The position numbers were made by a program, and so were the translations under genes. Of a stretch of DNA of 49,198 bases, positions 32,292 to 39,147 are shown piece by piece. The notes below the pieces were generated by a model. It was not told the DNA's origin and did no database searches. It saw only the letters and a program-made list of their open reading frames with translations. Every line of letters begins with the position of its first letter. Within the stretch, counting starts at the first letter, position 1. Source of the DNA: JAVBSC01 sp031547305 (GTDB taxonomy: Bacteria; Desulfobacterota; Desulfovibrionia; Desulfovibrionales; Desulfovibrionaceae); the NCBI GenBank assembly GCA_031547305.1, contig JAVBSC010000046.1, forward strand, positions 1-49,198. The letters run 5' to 3'.

Positions 32292-32945
32292 ATGAAAAAA
32301 AAAGATATCACCGACGCGGCATGGCAGGCTGTACTCAGCGCCATGCGAGAAAGAAAAAACACCAAAGATGAAACCGATGCGGATATAGGCAGGCTCCTGG
32401 GGGTCAACCGGGGCACAGTGGGGGTCTGGCTGCGAGAGGAAAAAGGCGGCCAGAGAACGTCTGTAAAAAATATGCTTCATTATATGGAAAAGCTCGGAAT
32501 AGATTCCGCACAATATTTTGGGTCGGAAGGCGAATCCGGCTATGTCCAGGTGCCCTGGCTTGAGGCCACGGCGTCAATGGGCGGCGGCTCGGTGGAGGTC
32601 AGCAAAGACATCATATCCCATCTGTCCTTCAGGGCTGACTGGCTGCGCGCCAAGGGCCCGGCCGCGTATATGTCCGTTATAAACGCATCCGGCGACAGCA
32701 TGCACCCCACAATAACCGATGGCTCAGTTGTTTTGATTAACGAAATGAAGCCGGTCCAACCATCGAACGGGAAAATATATTTTGTCCGCCGTGGCGAAGA
32801 AATTTTCTTGAAGCGCCTGAAGGTTGAAAAAGGCCGGGTTACCGCCCTTATTTCCGACAATGGAGATATTGAAGACCCCCTGGAACCAACTGACGATTTT
32901 GAGGTTATCGGCAAGGCGCTCTGGGTGGCGAAGGAATTACCATAA
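32292..32945 (+). CDS. CI-like repressor, S24 peptidase family
   Basis: A protein of 217 aa. N-terminal HTH: DETDADIGRLLGVNRGTVGV, then WLREEKGGQR. C-terminal LexA-like peptidase: NASGDSMHPTITDGS with nucleophile Ser136, and EIFLKRLK with the general-base Lys174. The region where cleavage is expected reads EATASMGGGS, so the usual Ala-Gly pair is absent (Met96-Gly97). It maintains lysogeny by binding operators at 32.2 and 33.8 kb. It is probably co-transcribed with the next gene up to the terminator at 33692. Confidence 0.9.
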   Translation: MKKKDITDAAWQAVLSAMRERKNTKDETDADIGRLLGVNRGTVGVWLREEKGGQRTSVKNMLHYMEKLGIDSAQYFGSEGESGYVQVPWLEATASMGGGSVEVSKDIISHLSFRADWLRAKGPAAYMSVINASGDSMHPTITDGSVVLINEMKPVQPSNGKIYFVRRGEEIFLKRLKVEKGRVTALISDNGDIEDPLEPTDDFEVIGKALWVAKELP

Positions 32946-33048
32946 AACAAGATGTAAATAAGTCCATAACGTGAAGGCTATACTCAAAACCGCATGGAGC
33001 CATGTACCAAGATTAAGCAGTAGGCACTTGAGCATGGAGTAAGGACGC

Positions 33049-33549
33049 ATGACAAAACTAGACAGGGATCTGCAACTTTTTATCCTTCAAAAGTTGGAAG
33101 AAATTGCTCCACACCTTCCTGCCCCGACAGATATCAATGCGTTTACGCAACAGGCGGAAAATTATGATAAACTTGTTGTAAACCTCTCATACCTTCGCGA
33201 CCACGGGCTTATTGAGTGTGATTTTGTCCGAGCGCTTGACCACAGCATCTTTATAAATTGGAGCGTAACCAGAATAAGCAAAGACGGCTTCGATTTTCTT
33301 GCTTCTGACGGCGGACTTGGAGCGATTCTAAATGTCGTCACTGTAAAAATTCACCAGGAAAGCCTTGCCCAAGTTGAAGATTTTCTTTCTCGTGCGCTGC
33401 TAAATCCTCAAGATAAGAACAAATACGCAGCTCGGCTGAAAGAGCTTCCTGCCGATGCCACAAAACATTTATTTTTGAAATTACTGGACTTGGGGCTGGC
33501 AAATGCGCCGGCCGCACTTCAGCTAATTCAAAAGACTCTGGGTCTGTAA
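33049..33549 (+). CDS. winged-helix-like phage protein in immunity region
   Basis: A protein of 166 aa. LQLFILQKLEEIAPHLP, DKLVVNLSYLRDHGLIECDF and SVTRISKDGFDFLASDGGLG look like a winged-helix transcription-factor fold related to DUF2513-type proteins. The C-terminal part (QVEDFLSRALLNPQDKNKYA) is helical. It follows CI by 103 nt and shares its terminator, so it is likely expressed in the lysogen. It may be a second regulator or a superinfection function. Confidence 0.7.
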   Translation: MTKLDRDLQLFILQKLEEIAPHLPAPTDINAFTQQAENYDKLVVNLSYLRDHGLIECDFVRALDHSIFINWSVTRISKDGFDFLASDGGLGAILNVVTVKIHQESLAQVEDFLSRALLNPQDKNKYAARLKELPADATKHLFLKLLDLGLANAPAALQLIQKTLGL

Positions 33550-33679
33550 CTCCCCATGTTCGACGGGCAAAGCGCCCCCAACCAACATTCCGGCCAAGGT
33601 ACAGCCAGAAATCCTCTTCCCGGTCAGGAACATCAAGAAAGAACCCACTCTTAAGAAAAAGCGCAGCGTTGACCTTCAT
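33338..33679 (-). CDS. small phage protein overlapping the immunity gene
   Basis: A protein of 113 aa from ATG at 33679 with GGGGAGAAAG close upstream. The first 55 residues look like a real protein (NAALFLKSGFFLDVPDREED, FWLYLGRNVGWGRFARR, WGVTDPESFELAEV). The remainder runs antisense through the 3' 212 nt of the winged-helix gene. It may end functionally earlier in evolution, or the overlap may be real. Expression would come from the 33.7-33.8 kb region. Confidence 0.45.
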   Translation of the reverse strand: MKVNAALFLKSGFFLDVPDREEDFWLYLGRNVGWGRFARRTWGVTDPESFELAEVRPAHLPAPSPVISKINVLWHRQEALSAELRICSYLEDLAAHEKENLQLGQGFPGEFLQ

Positions 33680-33691
33680 TTCTTTCTCCCC

Positions 33692-33716
33692 GCCCCTTTC
33701 GAGGGGCTTTATTTTT
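33692..33716 (+). terminator. terminator of the CI operon
   Basis: GCCCCT (33692-33697), TTCG loop, AGGGGC (33702-33707), then TTTATTTTT. Very strong UUCG-loop terminator 140 nt after the winged-helix gene; it isolates the immunity transcript from the rightward promoter. Confidence 0.9.
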
Positions 33717-33751
33717 GCCCGCACCTTGCGGGTGATTTTTTTAGCAAAAAA

Positions 33752-33805
33752 GTTATCCCAAGACAACAGATTGTTCTTGACCTCTTTGTTATCTTGAGGC
33801 AACAT
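33752..33805 (+). promoter_or_regulatory. rightward early promoter with two CI operators
   Basis: Operators: GTTATCCCAAGACAAC at 33752-33767 and GTTATCTTGAGGCAAC at 33788-33803. The plus-strand -35 TTGACC (33777-33782) is followed by a 17-bp spacer ending in the second operator, then CAACAT. This matches the leftward promoter at 32.2 kb almost base for base, with the operator in the same place. CI should therefore repress both early operons. Confidence 0.75.
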
Positions 33806-33825
33806 ACATTCACCGACGCCGAAAA

Positions 33826-33950
33826 GGGCCGGCCGCAACACCCGCCCTGGCAGCGGGGAACGAAAGCGCGGCTGGCCCGGCAAAGCGAAGGCAACCCGCC
33901 GCGCGGCATGAAGGCCCGGTTTACCGGGTGGGGAGAACAAGAGACTCCCC
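33826..33950 (+). ncRNA. structured leader D of the rightward early operon
   Basis: GGGCCGGCC (33826-33834) pairs with GGCTGGCCC (33870-33878) with one G-U; inside, CCCGC (33841-33845) pairs with GCGGG (33853-33857). Then come CCCGGT/ACCGGG (33915-33928) and GGGGAG/CTCCCC (33930-33950). It lies within 20-150 nt of the predicted start of transcription and about 70 nt before the first gene. A put-like or nut-like antitermination role is inferred from position. A 64-codon basic frame (33794-33988) overlaps it without a ribosome site. Confidence 0.45.
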
Positions 33951-34020
33951 GGAAAGCTCGAAAGAGGCGCAGAAGGCGGGAAGGTTGAAAGAAATCATAT
34001 GATTACTGGGAGTGTTGATA

Positions 34021-34563
34021 ATGGTCGACATCAAAACTGCGCTCGAACTGCACCTCAAGTGGTTGCGGAAGGAAGAAGGCGGCAAACGCCTTGATTTGTC
34101 CGGACAGGATTTACGGGGCGTTGAATTCCCGGCAAGGAGCGACCTCTCCTGGAGCAACCTCGAAGGGAGCAACCTCTCCAGGAGCAACCTCTCCAGGAGC
34201 AACCTCTCCAGGAGCAACCTCTCCTGGAGCAACCTCGAAGGGAGCAACCTCGAAGGGAGCAACCTCTCCAGGAGCAACCTCGAAGGGAGCAACCTCTCCA
34301 GGAGCAACCTCTCCTGGAGCAACCTCGAAGGGAGCAACCTCGATTTCTCCGCTTGGCCGCTCCATTGTGGCAGCTTCCACGCCAAGGCGGACATCCGCCT
34401 GGTCGCGCAGCTTGCCAAACATCTGGCCATGCTCGACGTGTCCGCGTGTTGCGGAGGCATTCGCGAGGCGCACGCGGCTTTTTGCAAGACCGGCCTGGCC
34501 CATCTTTTTGACGAGTTCAGGGAGGACTTAGAACACAAGAAAACTCCGGTGGAAGGAGAATAA
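34021..34563 (+). CDS. pentapeptide-repeat protein
   Basis: A protein of 180 aa. ATG at 34021 has GGGAG 8 nt ahead. After a helical start (ALELHLKWLRKEEGGKRLDL) come about 14 SNLEG/SNLSR/SNLSW units from residue 40 to 110, which form a right-handed quadrilateral beta helix, then a helical C-terminus (DIRLVAQLAKHLAMLD). Some pentapeptide proteins mimic DNA and inhibit gyrase; that is one possibility, not shown here. First gene of the rightward early operon. The units are near-identical at DNA level. Confidence 0.85.
   Translation: MVDIKTALELHLKWLRKEEGGKRLDLSGQDLRGVEFPARSDLSWSNLEGSNLSRSNLSRSNLSRSNLSWSNLEGSNLEGSNLSRSNLEGSNLSRSNLSWSNLEGSNLDFSAWPLHCGSFHAKADIRLVAQLAKHLAMLDVSACCGGIREAHAAFCKTGLAHLFDEFREDLEHKKTPVEGE
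34136..34345 (+). repeat. 15-bp coding tandem repeats in the pentapeptide gene
   Basis: About 14 units of GCAACCTC followed by TCCAGGA, GAAGGGA or TCCTGGA, mixed in irregular order. DNA identity between units is very high with only three unit types, so the array expanded recently by slippage or unequal recombination and is likely variable in length between lysogens. Confidence 0.9.
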
Positions 34564-34564
34564 C

Positions 34565-34777
34565 ATGTTTTACGCCATCACCATCATTGACGACCGGCCG
34601 GAACTCCAGAGCTTTGACAGCTACCAGGAAGCGGCAAACTTCGCGCGCGACGTGGCCGCCGATGGCCAGAACTGCGAAGTCGTCCAGTTGGTCCGCCTGT
34701 TCCCGGCCGGGCTGCTGCCCCCCGCCGGCGAACTCTACGGCGTGTCGGCCGGCGTGCACTACCCGGCCACGCTGTAG
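34565..34777 (+). CDS. small phage protein, unknown function
   Basis: A protein of 70 aa starting just after the pentapeptide stop, with AAGGAGAAT before the ATG. FYAITIIDDRPELQSFDSYQ then AANFARDVAADG, EVVQLVRLFP and a Pro/Gly-rich end. It looks like a small alpha/beta domain. Not recognised. Confidence 0.6.
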   Translation: MFYAITIIDDRPELQSFDSYQEAANFARDVAADGQNCEVVQLVRLFPAGLLPPAGELYGVSAGVHYPATL

Positions 34778-34826
34778 GCCCGGCCATGTGCAGCCTAGGC
34801 GTTCATTTGACGGGAGGATTTTAGCC

Positions 34827-35030
34827 ATGACCATAACTCCATGGTTCTGCCCCTGGTGCATCCGGGACAACAAAATCACGTTCCTGTTGCGGGACGGCGA
34901 ATGGTTTTACTGCCCAGACTGCCAGGCCCGGAACAGTGAAATGCTCGTGGCCGATATTTACACGGACCTGCTGGCCAAAGACCAGTGCGCCCGGAACGAC
35001 CGGCGCGAGGCGCGGGGGAAGGCGGCATGA
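34827..35030 (+). CDS. small zinc-ribbon protein
   Basis: A protein of 67 aa; GGGAGG precedes the ATG at 34827. CPWC and CPDC, 20 residues apart (WFCPWCIRDNK, GEWFYCPDCQAR), form a zinc ribbon; the C-terminus is charged. Its stop overlaps the exonuclease start (ATGA). Possibly an accessory of the recombination genes. Confidence 0.65.
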   Translation: MTITPWFCPWCIRDNKITFLLRDGEWFYCPDCQARNSEMLVADIYTDLLAKDQCARNDRREARGKAA

Positions 35031-35854
35031 AGGCGGTCATCAGCACAGCGGACACGCCGGAGCAGTACCACGCCGTCAAGGCTGTATCCAATTCCGGCAT
35101 TGCCAAGCTGCTCCGGTGTCCGGCCCTGTTCCGGGCCTGGCAGGACGGCGAAAGCGCGGAAGAAAGCGCGGACGCCCTGCTCTTCGGTAGCGCCTTCCAC
35201 TGTCTGGCTCTGGAGCCGGCGGAATTCCCGAAGCGCTACGCAGTGAAACTGGAGAACGGCAACACCAAGGCCGGCAGGCAGGAAAAAGCCGACGCCATCG
35301 CGGCCGGACTCCAGCTGGTGGATCTGCAAATGTACGACGCGGGCAAGGCCATGGCCGAAGCCGTAAGCCGCCAGAAGCTTGTCCGGGTGATGCTCTCCGC
35401 GCCTGATGTCATCCGCGAGGTGTCCGTTTACTGGATGGAAATCATTGACGGCCTGGAAGTTCCCTGCAAGGCGCGCATTGACTTTTTAGCCACGGTACCG
35501 GGGTTCGGCCTGGTGGCCTGCGATTTTAAAAGCACCACGGACGCCAGCCCGGAAGAGCTTGCCCGTAGCGTCTTCAAGTGGGGCTATCACCGGCAGGCCG
35601 CCTGGTACCGCCGGGCGCTCGCGGCGGTGGGCATGCCTTCAAGTGTGTTCGTGCTCCTGGCCGTGGAAAAATCCGCGCCGCACATCGTCACCCCGGCCAA
35701 CATCGCTCCGGCCGCCCAGGTCAGGGGCGAAGAGGAGTGCGCCCGCGCGCTCTCAACTTACGTGGAATGCACAAAGAGCGGGGAATGGCCCTGCTACACC
35801 AAGGAAATTTTAGAACTTGATCTGCCCGAATGGGCGTATCGCAAAACAGTGTGA
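35027..35854 (+). CDS. RecE-like exonuclease (PD-(D/E)XK)
   Basis: A protein of 275 aa from ATG at 35027. SNSGIAKLLRCPALFRAW and ALLFGSAFHCLALEP are the N-terminal signature of DUF3799/RecE-type nucleases. The active site is CKARIDFLA (acidic residue in strand) and LVACDFKSTTDASPEELA with the D-x-K, followed by HRQAAWYRRAL, the Gln-containing helix. It digests DNA ends 5' to 3' to make single strands for the RecT protein encoded next. Confidence 0.9.
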   Translation: MKAVISTADTPEQYHAVKAVSNSGIAKLLRCPALFRAWQDGESAEESADALLFGSAFHCLALEPAEFPKRYAVKLENGNTKAGRQEKADAIAAGLQLVDLQMYDAGKAMAEAVSRQKLVRVMLSAPDVIREVSVYWMEIIDGLEVPCKARIDFLATVPGFGLVACDFKSTTDASPEELARSVFKWGYHRQAAWYRRALAAVGMPSSVFVLLAVEKSAPHIVTPANIAPAAQVRGEEECARALSTYVECTKSGEWPCYTKEILELDLPEWAYRKTV

Positions 35855-35861
35855 GGATACC

Positions 35862-36797
35862 ATGACACAGGCTCCGGCGCTTGCCGCCAAAAACCCGCCC
35901 ACCATCGCGGAACTTATCCAGGCTCAGACCCCGGCCATTGCCCTGGTTGTAGGCGGCTCCACTCCGGCGGAACGCCAGCGCCGGGCGGAACGCTTCTCTA
36001 GAATCGCTCTGACGGCCGTGCGCCAGAACCCCAAGCTGGCCCAATGCACCCAGGCGTCTTTTGCCGCCGCCCTGATGACCTGCGCGCAGCTCGACCTTGA
36101 GCCGAACACGCCGCAGCAGCTCGCCCACCTGATTCCGTACAAGGGCGAATGCACCTTTCAGCCGGGCTATCCCGGCCTGATGGAGCTAGCCTACCGGACC
36201 GGCAAGGTGTCGGCCTTCCACGCGGACGTGGTCTACCGGAAGGAGGTTGAGTCCGGGCTTTTCCGGTACACCAAAGGCCTTAATCCCACCATCCATCACG
36301 AGGTCGATATCCTGGGGGCTTCCCGCGAGGGTGAAATCGTCGCCGCCTACGCCGTGGCCAAGATGAAGGACGGCAACATCATCTTCCGCGTCATAGACCG
36401 CAAAGACGTTGAGCGGGCGCAGCGCACCAGCTCCAGCATGAAGGGCGAAAAATCCCAATATTCCCCCTGGAATACCAGCCCGGACGCCATGTGGATGAAG
36501 ACGGCCATAAAGCGCCTGTGCTCGTTTTTGCCGCGCACAGAACAGCTTTCCCTAGCTATCGAGCTTGACGACAAGGCGGAACGCGGGGAGTCGCAGTTGC
36601 CGCAACTGCCGGCGGCCACAAACACGGAAGCTCTGAATGCCGCGCTGGCTGCTCCTGCCGAAAGCACCCCGCCTGCCGAAGACGCCGCGCCGGACAACAC
36701 TATGTCTAGCGTCCACTGCCCAAAGTCTGAAGAGTTGGTTGCGGAGTCCGCCTGCGATACCTGCCAGTCCCGCAAAGACTGCCCGGCATGGGAATAG
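35862..36797 (+). CDS. recT: RecT-family ssDNA-annealing protein
   Basis: A protein of 311 aa; ATG at 35862 with GTGAGG upstream. RFSRIALTAVRQNPKLAQC, SFAAALMTCAQLDLEPNTPQ, HLIPYKGECTFQPGYPGLME and AYRTGKVSAFHADVVY are the RecT core. SPWNTSPDAMWMKTAIKRLC completes it. The C-terminus adds a Pro/Ala linker and a four-Cys cluster (VHCPKSEELV, CDTCQSRKDC) that may bind zinc. It pairs with the upstream exonuclease for recombination and genome circularisation. Confidence 0.9.
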   Translation: MTQAPALAAKNPPTIAELIQAQTPAIALVVGGSTPAERQRRAERFSRIALTAVRQNPKLAQCTQASFAAALMTCAQLDLEPNTPQQLAHLIPYKGECTFQPGYPGLMELAYRTGKVSAFHADVVYRKEVESGLFRYTKGLNPTIHHEVDILGASREGEIVAAYAVAKMKDGNIIFRVIDRKDVERAQRTSSSMKGEKSQYSPWNTSPDAMWMKTAIKRLCSFLPRTEQLSLAIELDDKAERGESQLPQLPAATNTEALNAALAAPAESTPPAEDAAPDNTMSSVHCPKSEELVAESACDTCQSRKDCPAWE

Positions 36798-36806
36798 GAG
36801 ATAGTC

Positions 36807-37004
36807 ATGAGTACAACAGAATGGACTGTTTATGACGGCACAGGAGACACGCTTCCCCCGGAAGGCAGGATTGTTGTCCTCTGGCGGCTAATTCGCGGAA
36901 AACACTTAGCTGTAATGGAAAAATGGCAAGACGACGACTGCCTGACTCCCGAAGAGCGCAAAAAGGTTGAATCCACAAAATCTGAAGAAGGCAAAAAGGA
37001 GTAA
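36807..37004 (+). CDS. small phage protein, unknown function
   Basis: A protein of 65 aa with GGAGATAGTC before the ATG at 36807. WTVYDGTGDTLPPEGRIVVL then WRLIRGKHLAVMEKW and a charged C-terminus rich in Lys and Glu. Looks like a short SH3-like or beta domain with a tail. Lies between recT and the large modular gene. Confidence 0.6.
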   Translation: MSTTEWTVYDGTGDTLPPEGRIVVLWRLIRGKHLAVMEKWQDDDCLTPEERKKVESTKSEEGKKE

Positions 37005-37010
37005 CCCAAC

Positions 37011-38393
37011 ATGGCCCGAAAGAAAGCGACCGCCCTGCCCCGGCCGGAACCGGAAATGATCACCGTCTACGGCGACATCGTGCAGGAAACTGAAGACGCG
37101 ATACTGGTCGACTGTGGTACCGACGAAGCGGTCTGGCTCCCCAAAAGCCAGATTGAATACGACGGAGAGCGCGGCGACACGGACGTGGAAATCTCCCTCC
37201 CCGACTGGCTGGCCGAAGACAAGGGCCTGGTCGATGGCCAGGGCAAGCGCGCGGGATCCTCCCCGGAAGATGCGCAAGCCCCCCTGCCCACGCCTGCCGG
37301 TGAAGCGGCCGCCGCCGTCATGGAAAGCCTGGGCGCTCCCGTGCCGCCTGCCACGTTCACCTTCCGCGCGGATGTGGAACACGTCTACGAAGATAAGTAT
37401 GTCCTGAAGGTCACCAACGGTCAGGACGGAACCGCCTCCCTGGAGTTCGACAAGTCCGCCGTAAGCTATGATGGCCAGGACCTCACTGAGCTTGAAGAAG
37501 ACTACGAGGGCATTGAGTTTACTGTTGCCTACGCTCTGGCCGTGGAAAAGCACCTGCCGGAATTTCTGGGCGTGGAGTCCGTTCCCACGGGCGCGCCTGA
37601 AGATGGCCCGGACTACCGGGAAGTGGACGGTGTCGAACCCCAGGCCCGGCCGTACAAGCACAAGCTGCGCAGCGAGATTGTCCGTAAAGAAATAGAGCTG
37701 AGCGATGCGGAGAAAATCGCCCACGGCAAGGACCTGGTCGAACACCTGGAAAAGGAGGCCGACTACAAGGAAACCGCATCGAGCTACAGTTCCCGCGCCA
37801 GGAACGAGCGGAAGCAGGCCGAAAAGGTCATCGACATCCTCAAATCCGGCCGCGAAGAGCGCAGCATCAACTGCGACGTGGTCGCCGACTACAACGCCGG
37901 ACAGCTCGTCTACGTGGAAAGCGAGTGGCCGCACCGCGAAATCCAGCGCCGCCCCATGACCGACAAGGACCGCCAGCTCGTCTTGCCCCTGGACGGTTCC
38001 GCGCCGCATACGGAAGCCGCTCCGGTGGATGCGTCCGAAGCTGATGAGACCACAGAGGATCTCGACCCTTCCTGCGAATCCTGCGCGCAGCATGGCGCTG
38101 ATTACCCAGATGAGTGTGAATATTGCGTCTACAACGCCTTGAACGACGAGGACAAAAGCGAACTCTCAAACAACTGGACGCCAATCCTCGCGACTGAGTC
38201 AGAGGATGCGCTGGAGACAGAGCCGGACCGCTCCTGCGGCACCTGCGCCCACATCTACCAGCAGCCCAATGAGGGTGAAGACGATCCCTGCTTCGGCTGC
38301 GGTCAAGAAGAAAGCCTGCCCAACTGGACGCCGGCCCCGACCATCATCCCGGCCATGCCCCAGGAACAGCCGGCGGCGGGAGCGGTGCAATGA
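37011..38393 (+). CDS. modular early phage protein with two C-terminal Cys clusters
   Basis: A protein of 460 aa. Modules seen: N-terminal beta domain (VYGDIVQETEDAILVDCG, EAVWLPKSQIEYDG), an acidic Pro/Ala linker, a second beta domain (FTFRADVEHVYEDKYVLKVT), a charged coiled-coil-like region at about 220-290 (EIVRKEIELSDAEKIAHGKD), and two C-terminal clusters (PSCESCAQHG..CEYC, RSCGTCAHIY..CFGC), each followed by NNWTP or PNWTP. The duplicated Cys-WTP module is notable. The role is unknown; the position after recT suggests recombination or DNA metabolism. Confidence 0.65.
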   Translation: MARKKATALPRPEPEMITVYGDIVQETEDAILVDCGTDEAVWLPKSQIEYDGERGDTDVEISLPDWLAEDKGLVDGQGKRAGSSPEDAQAPLPTPAGEAAAAVMESLGAPVPPATFTFRADVEHVYEDKYVLKVTNGQDGTASLEFDKSAVSYDGQDLTELEEDYEGIEFTVAYALAVEKHLPEFLGVESVPTGAPEDGPDYREVDGVEPQARPYKHKLRSEIVRKEIELSDAEKIAHGKDLVEHLEKEADYKETASSYSSRARNERKQAEKVIDILKSGREERSINCDVVADYNAGQLVYVESEWPHREIQRRPMTDKDRQLVLPLDGSAPHTEAAPVDASEADETTEDLDPSCESCAQHGADYPDECEYCVYNALNDEDKSELSNNWTPILATESEDALETEPDRSCGTCAHIYQQPNEGEDDPCFGCGQEESLPNWTPAPTIIPAMPQEQPAAGAVQ

Positions 38394-38425
38394 AAAAATA
38401 TTGACGCCCAATAATCCCCCAAGAA

Positions 38426-38545
38426 GGCCGTATCCCCTGCATCGTGCGGGAGCGGCCAGCCCTTAAACCCTTCAGAGCGCTGTGCGTCGGCGCAAGCCAC
38501 GGAATGACGCCCGCCCTGACCGGCAGCGACAAAGGACGTTGCCGG
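38426..38545 (+). ncRNA. structured non-coding gap, element C
   Basis: In the gene-free stretch 38394-38582: GGCCG (38426-38430) pairs with CGGCC (38453-38457) with inner CCC/GGG; GCGTC (38484-38488) pairs with GACGC (38506-38510) and encloses GGC-GCAA-GCC, a GNRA-loop hairpin; CCGGCA (38520-38525) pairs with TGCCGG (38540-38545). GGAATTGAGCGG then AACAAAAC follows; both pieces also occur in element A, and the ribosome site ACGAGGAAAACATG is shared with the gene after element A. Confidence 0.4.
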
Positions 38546-38582
38546 AATTGAGCGGAACAAAACATTACAACACGAGGAAAAC

Positions 38583-38921
38583 ATGAAAATTTCCATCAAA
38601 GAACTCGAAATTTGGACGGACGAAGTACACTGCCTGAAGGCCGTGGAGCAAGACGGCTACGCGCTCCAGTACGTCAAGGAACAGAGCGAGGCCATCTGCA
38701 AGGCCGCCGTGGAGCAAGACGGCGACGCGCTCCGGTACGTCAAGGAACAGAGCGAGGCCATCTGCAAGGCCGCCGTGGAGCGTAACGGCTACGCGCTCCG
38801 GTACGTCAAGGAACAGAGCGAGGCCATCTGCAAGGCCGCCGTGGAGCGTAACGGCGACGCGCTCCGGTACGTTGCCAAGGCCTTTTGGCATCTTTTCAAA
38901 AACATGATCTCCGGCCTGTAG
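38583..38921 (+). CDS. DUF4116-repeat protein
   Basis: A protein of 112 aa. Units of 22 residues (ALRYVKEQSEAICKAAVE then R/Q-N/D-G) repeat 3.6 times from about residue 21. This is the DUF4116 helical repeat, known from bacterial and viral repeat proteins without a set function. The units are nearly identical in DNA (66-bp period from 38643). Expressed from the rightward early operon between two structured RNA gaps. Confidence 0.75.
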   Translation: MKISIKELEIWTDEVHCLKAVEQDGYALQYVKEQSEAICKAAVEQDGDALRYVKEQSEAICKAAVERNGYALRYVKEQSEAICKAAVERNGDALRYVAKAFWHLFKNMISGL

Positions 38922-38960
38922 CCTCCCCTCTGACTGCTCTCGTCTCTAGACGGGGGCAGG

Positions 38961-39055
38961 ATTGAGAGGATGGCGCGGCATATCGTTACCGGGAGTTAGT
39001 TGCCCTTTAAGACGTCGCAGGGTGTGAGTCCCAGCTGTCCGCGCCCCGCTCTCAA
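38961..39055 (+). ncRNA. 91-nt stem-enclosed RNA element B
   Basis: TTGAGAG (38962-38968) pairs with CTCTCAA (39049-39055), and GGCGCGG (38972-38978) with CCGCGCC (39039-39045), two perfect 7-bp stems in line. Inside, GCAGGG and CCCAGC flank TGTGAGT (39017-39035), resembling a T-arm. The region from ATTGAG to CCCCGCTC is 91 nt, against 93 nt in element A, with the same ends. It does not fold as a proper tRNA. It lies in the gene-free strip 38922-39081. Confidence 0.45.
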
Positions 39056-39081
39056 ATCTCGTTAAGTTAAGGAGATCCATC

Positions 39082-39144
39082 GTGAAAGAATATTTCGTCA
39101 CCTGCGCTGAAACCTGCAAGCAATGCCAGGGCTACACGGATTGA
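39082..39144 (+). CDS. 20-residue Cys-containing micro-ORF
   Basis: GTG at 39082 lies behind AAGGAG with good spacing and encodes 20 aa (VKEYFVTCAETCKQCQGYTD) ending 3 nt before the next gene. Three Cys in a C..C..C spacing resemble half of a zinc knuckle. It could be a leader peptide that couples ribosomes from the RNA element to the next gene, or a true microprotein. Confidence 0.4.
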   Translation: MKEYFVTCAETCKQCQGYTD

Positions 39145-39147
39145 GGT

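Noticed and set aside
34136..34345. Short tandem repeats considered as a CRISPR array
   Set aside because: Units are 15 bp, contiguous and coding for pentapeptides; there are no spacers or cas genes.
36906..38093. 395-codon minus-strand frame
   Set aside because: Antisense to the modular early protein, which has a ribosome site and operon continuity; this frame has neither.
38972..39045. Element B considered as a tRNA (74 nt, 7-bp end stem, T-arm-like hairpin)
   Set aside because: No 5-bp anticodon or D stem can be drawn, the T-arm-like hairpin is four bases from the acceptor strand, and no CCA or discriminator fits.
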